NCBI GenBank assembly: GCA_002049945.1
Contig: MVCT01000079.1
Span: 1-6,193 of the forward strand
Reading direction: 5' to 3'
DNA length: 6,193 nt
Origin: Candidatus Cloacimonas sp. 4484_140
GTDB taxonomy: Bacteria > Cloacimonadota > Cloacimonadia > JGIOTU-2
Made by a program: the position numbers and the translations under genes. The notes beneath the pieces are model-generated. The model was not told where the DNA came from and did no database searches. It saw only the letters and a program-made list of their open reading frames with translations. Positions 6,103-6,193 of this stretch are shown here, in pieces; the stretch's first letter is position 1, and every line of letters begins with the position of its first letter.

Positions 6103-6118
6103 TCCGCCAACTGGCGGA
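6103..6118. repeat. Short palindrome with 7-bp arms
   Basis: TCCGCCA (6103-6109) and TGGCGGA (6112-6118) are exact reverse complements around AC. The local GC content is well above the surrounding AT-rich DNA, which suggests an inserted repeat unit rather than local drift. No gene or T-run accompanies it. Confidence 0.6.
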
Positions 6119-6160
6119 GTAGACTGAAGTGCAACGGTGATGGGTGGGGAATTCAATATT

Positions 6161-6191
6161 TTTATCTGCGAAAATCTGTCCAATCTGCGTG
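6161..6191. repeat. Dispersed repeat element, copy 2
   Basis: This is identical to copy 1 over 24 bases and starts exactly 260 bases further right. Here three units are intact: ATCTG begins at 6164, 6174 and 6183, giving a period of 9-10 bases. It reaches nearly to the window edge and may continue. Confidence 0.75.
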
Positions 6192-6193
6192 TA

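Larger units (their letters stand above)
5758..6193. other. Non-coding right-end region made of small repeats
   Basis: No reading frame of credible length or composition is seen on either strand. The part next to the operon (5758-5830) holds the promoter candidate. The remainder holds at least four repeat or hairpin elements, listed separately. AT-rich DNA at about 5936-6000 and the segment at about 6041-6090 show nothing I can name. No tRNA, CRISPR array or attachment site is apparent. Confidence 0.7.

Overview
The window carries one tightly packed, minus-strand gene cluster (read from right to left, about 5757 down to the left edge) and a 436-base non-coding stretch at the right end. The organism is a bacterium, probably of the FCB group. 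The 508-residue second gene ends in a type IX secretion (Por) C-terminal sorting domain, and exported proteins with cleavable signal peptides ending in LxA|Q are frequent here. The DNA is AT-rich, with usable Shine-Dalgarno sites and a sigma70-like promoter, which fits Cloacimonadota, Ignavibacteria, Marinimicrobia or similar lineages better than core Bacteroidota. This placement is inference and no marker gene is present.

Gene order in transcription order: (1) an exported TPR protein (5757-5035); (2) a secreted C45-type Ntn-hydrolase/acyltransferase-like enzyme with a T9SS sorting tail (5038-3512); (3) a three-helix membrane protein with a cyclic-nucleotide-binding-like domain, in the layout of Popeye (POPDC) proteins (3506-2862); (4) a membrane protein with a K+-transporter-like pore motif and a C-terminal RCK_C/TrkA_C domain (2851-2072); (5) a secreted heparinase II/III-family polysaccharide lyase (2075 to the left edge, incomplete, no long ATG-started reading frame closes inside the window). 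Junctions are a 4-base ATGA overlap, 5 bases, 10 bases and another ATGA overlap. The set is therefore almost certainly co-transcribed and partly translationally coupled. One sigma70-like promoter candidate lies at 5784-5811, inside a 9-bp-arm inverted repeat.

The central pair is the most interesting part: a Popeye-like cNBD membrane protein directly followed by a compact M1-P-M2-like membrane protein with an RCK_C domain. In vertebrates, Popeye proteins bind cAMP and modulate the K+ channel TREK-1, so a bacterial operon joining a Popeye-like sensor to a K+-channel-like protein is a suggestive parallel. The cNBD here lacks the usual phosphate-binding arginine, so its ligand is open. The outer genes are exported or secreted enzymes and a TPR protein with no evident mechanistic tie to ion transport.

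The right-end stretch (5758-6193) has no credible gene. It is a mosaic of small repeats: a perfect 11-bp-stem hairpin with a second copy of its right half, an 8-bp-stem hairpin, a 7-bp-stem palindrome, and two copies of a 24-base identical element exactly 260 bases apart. They look like dispersed intergenic repeat families.
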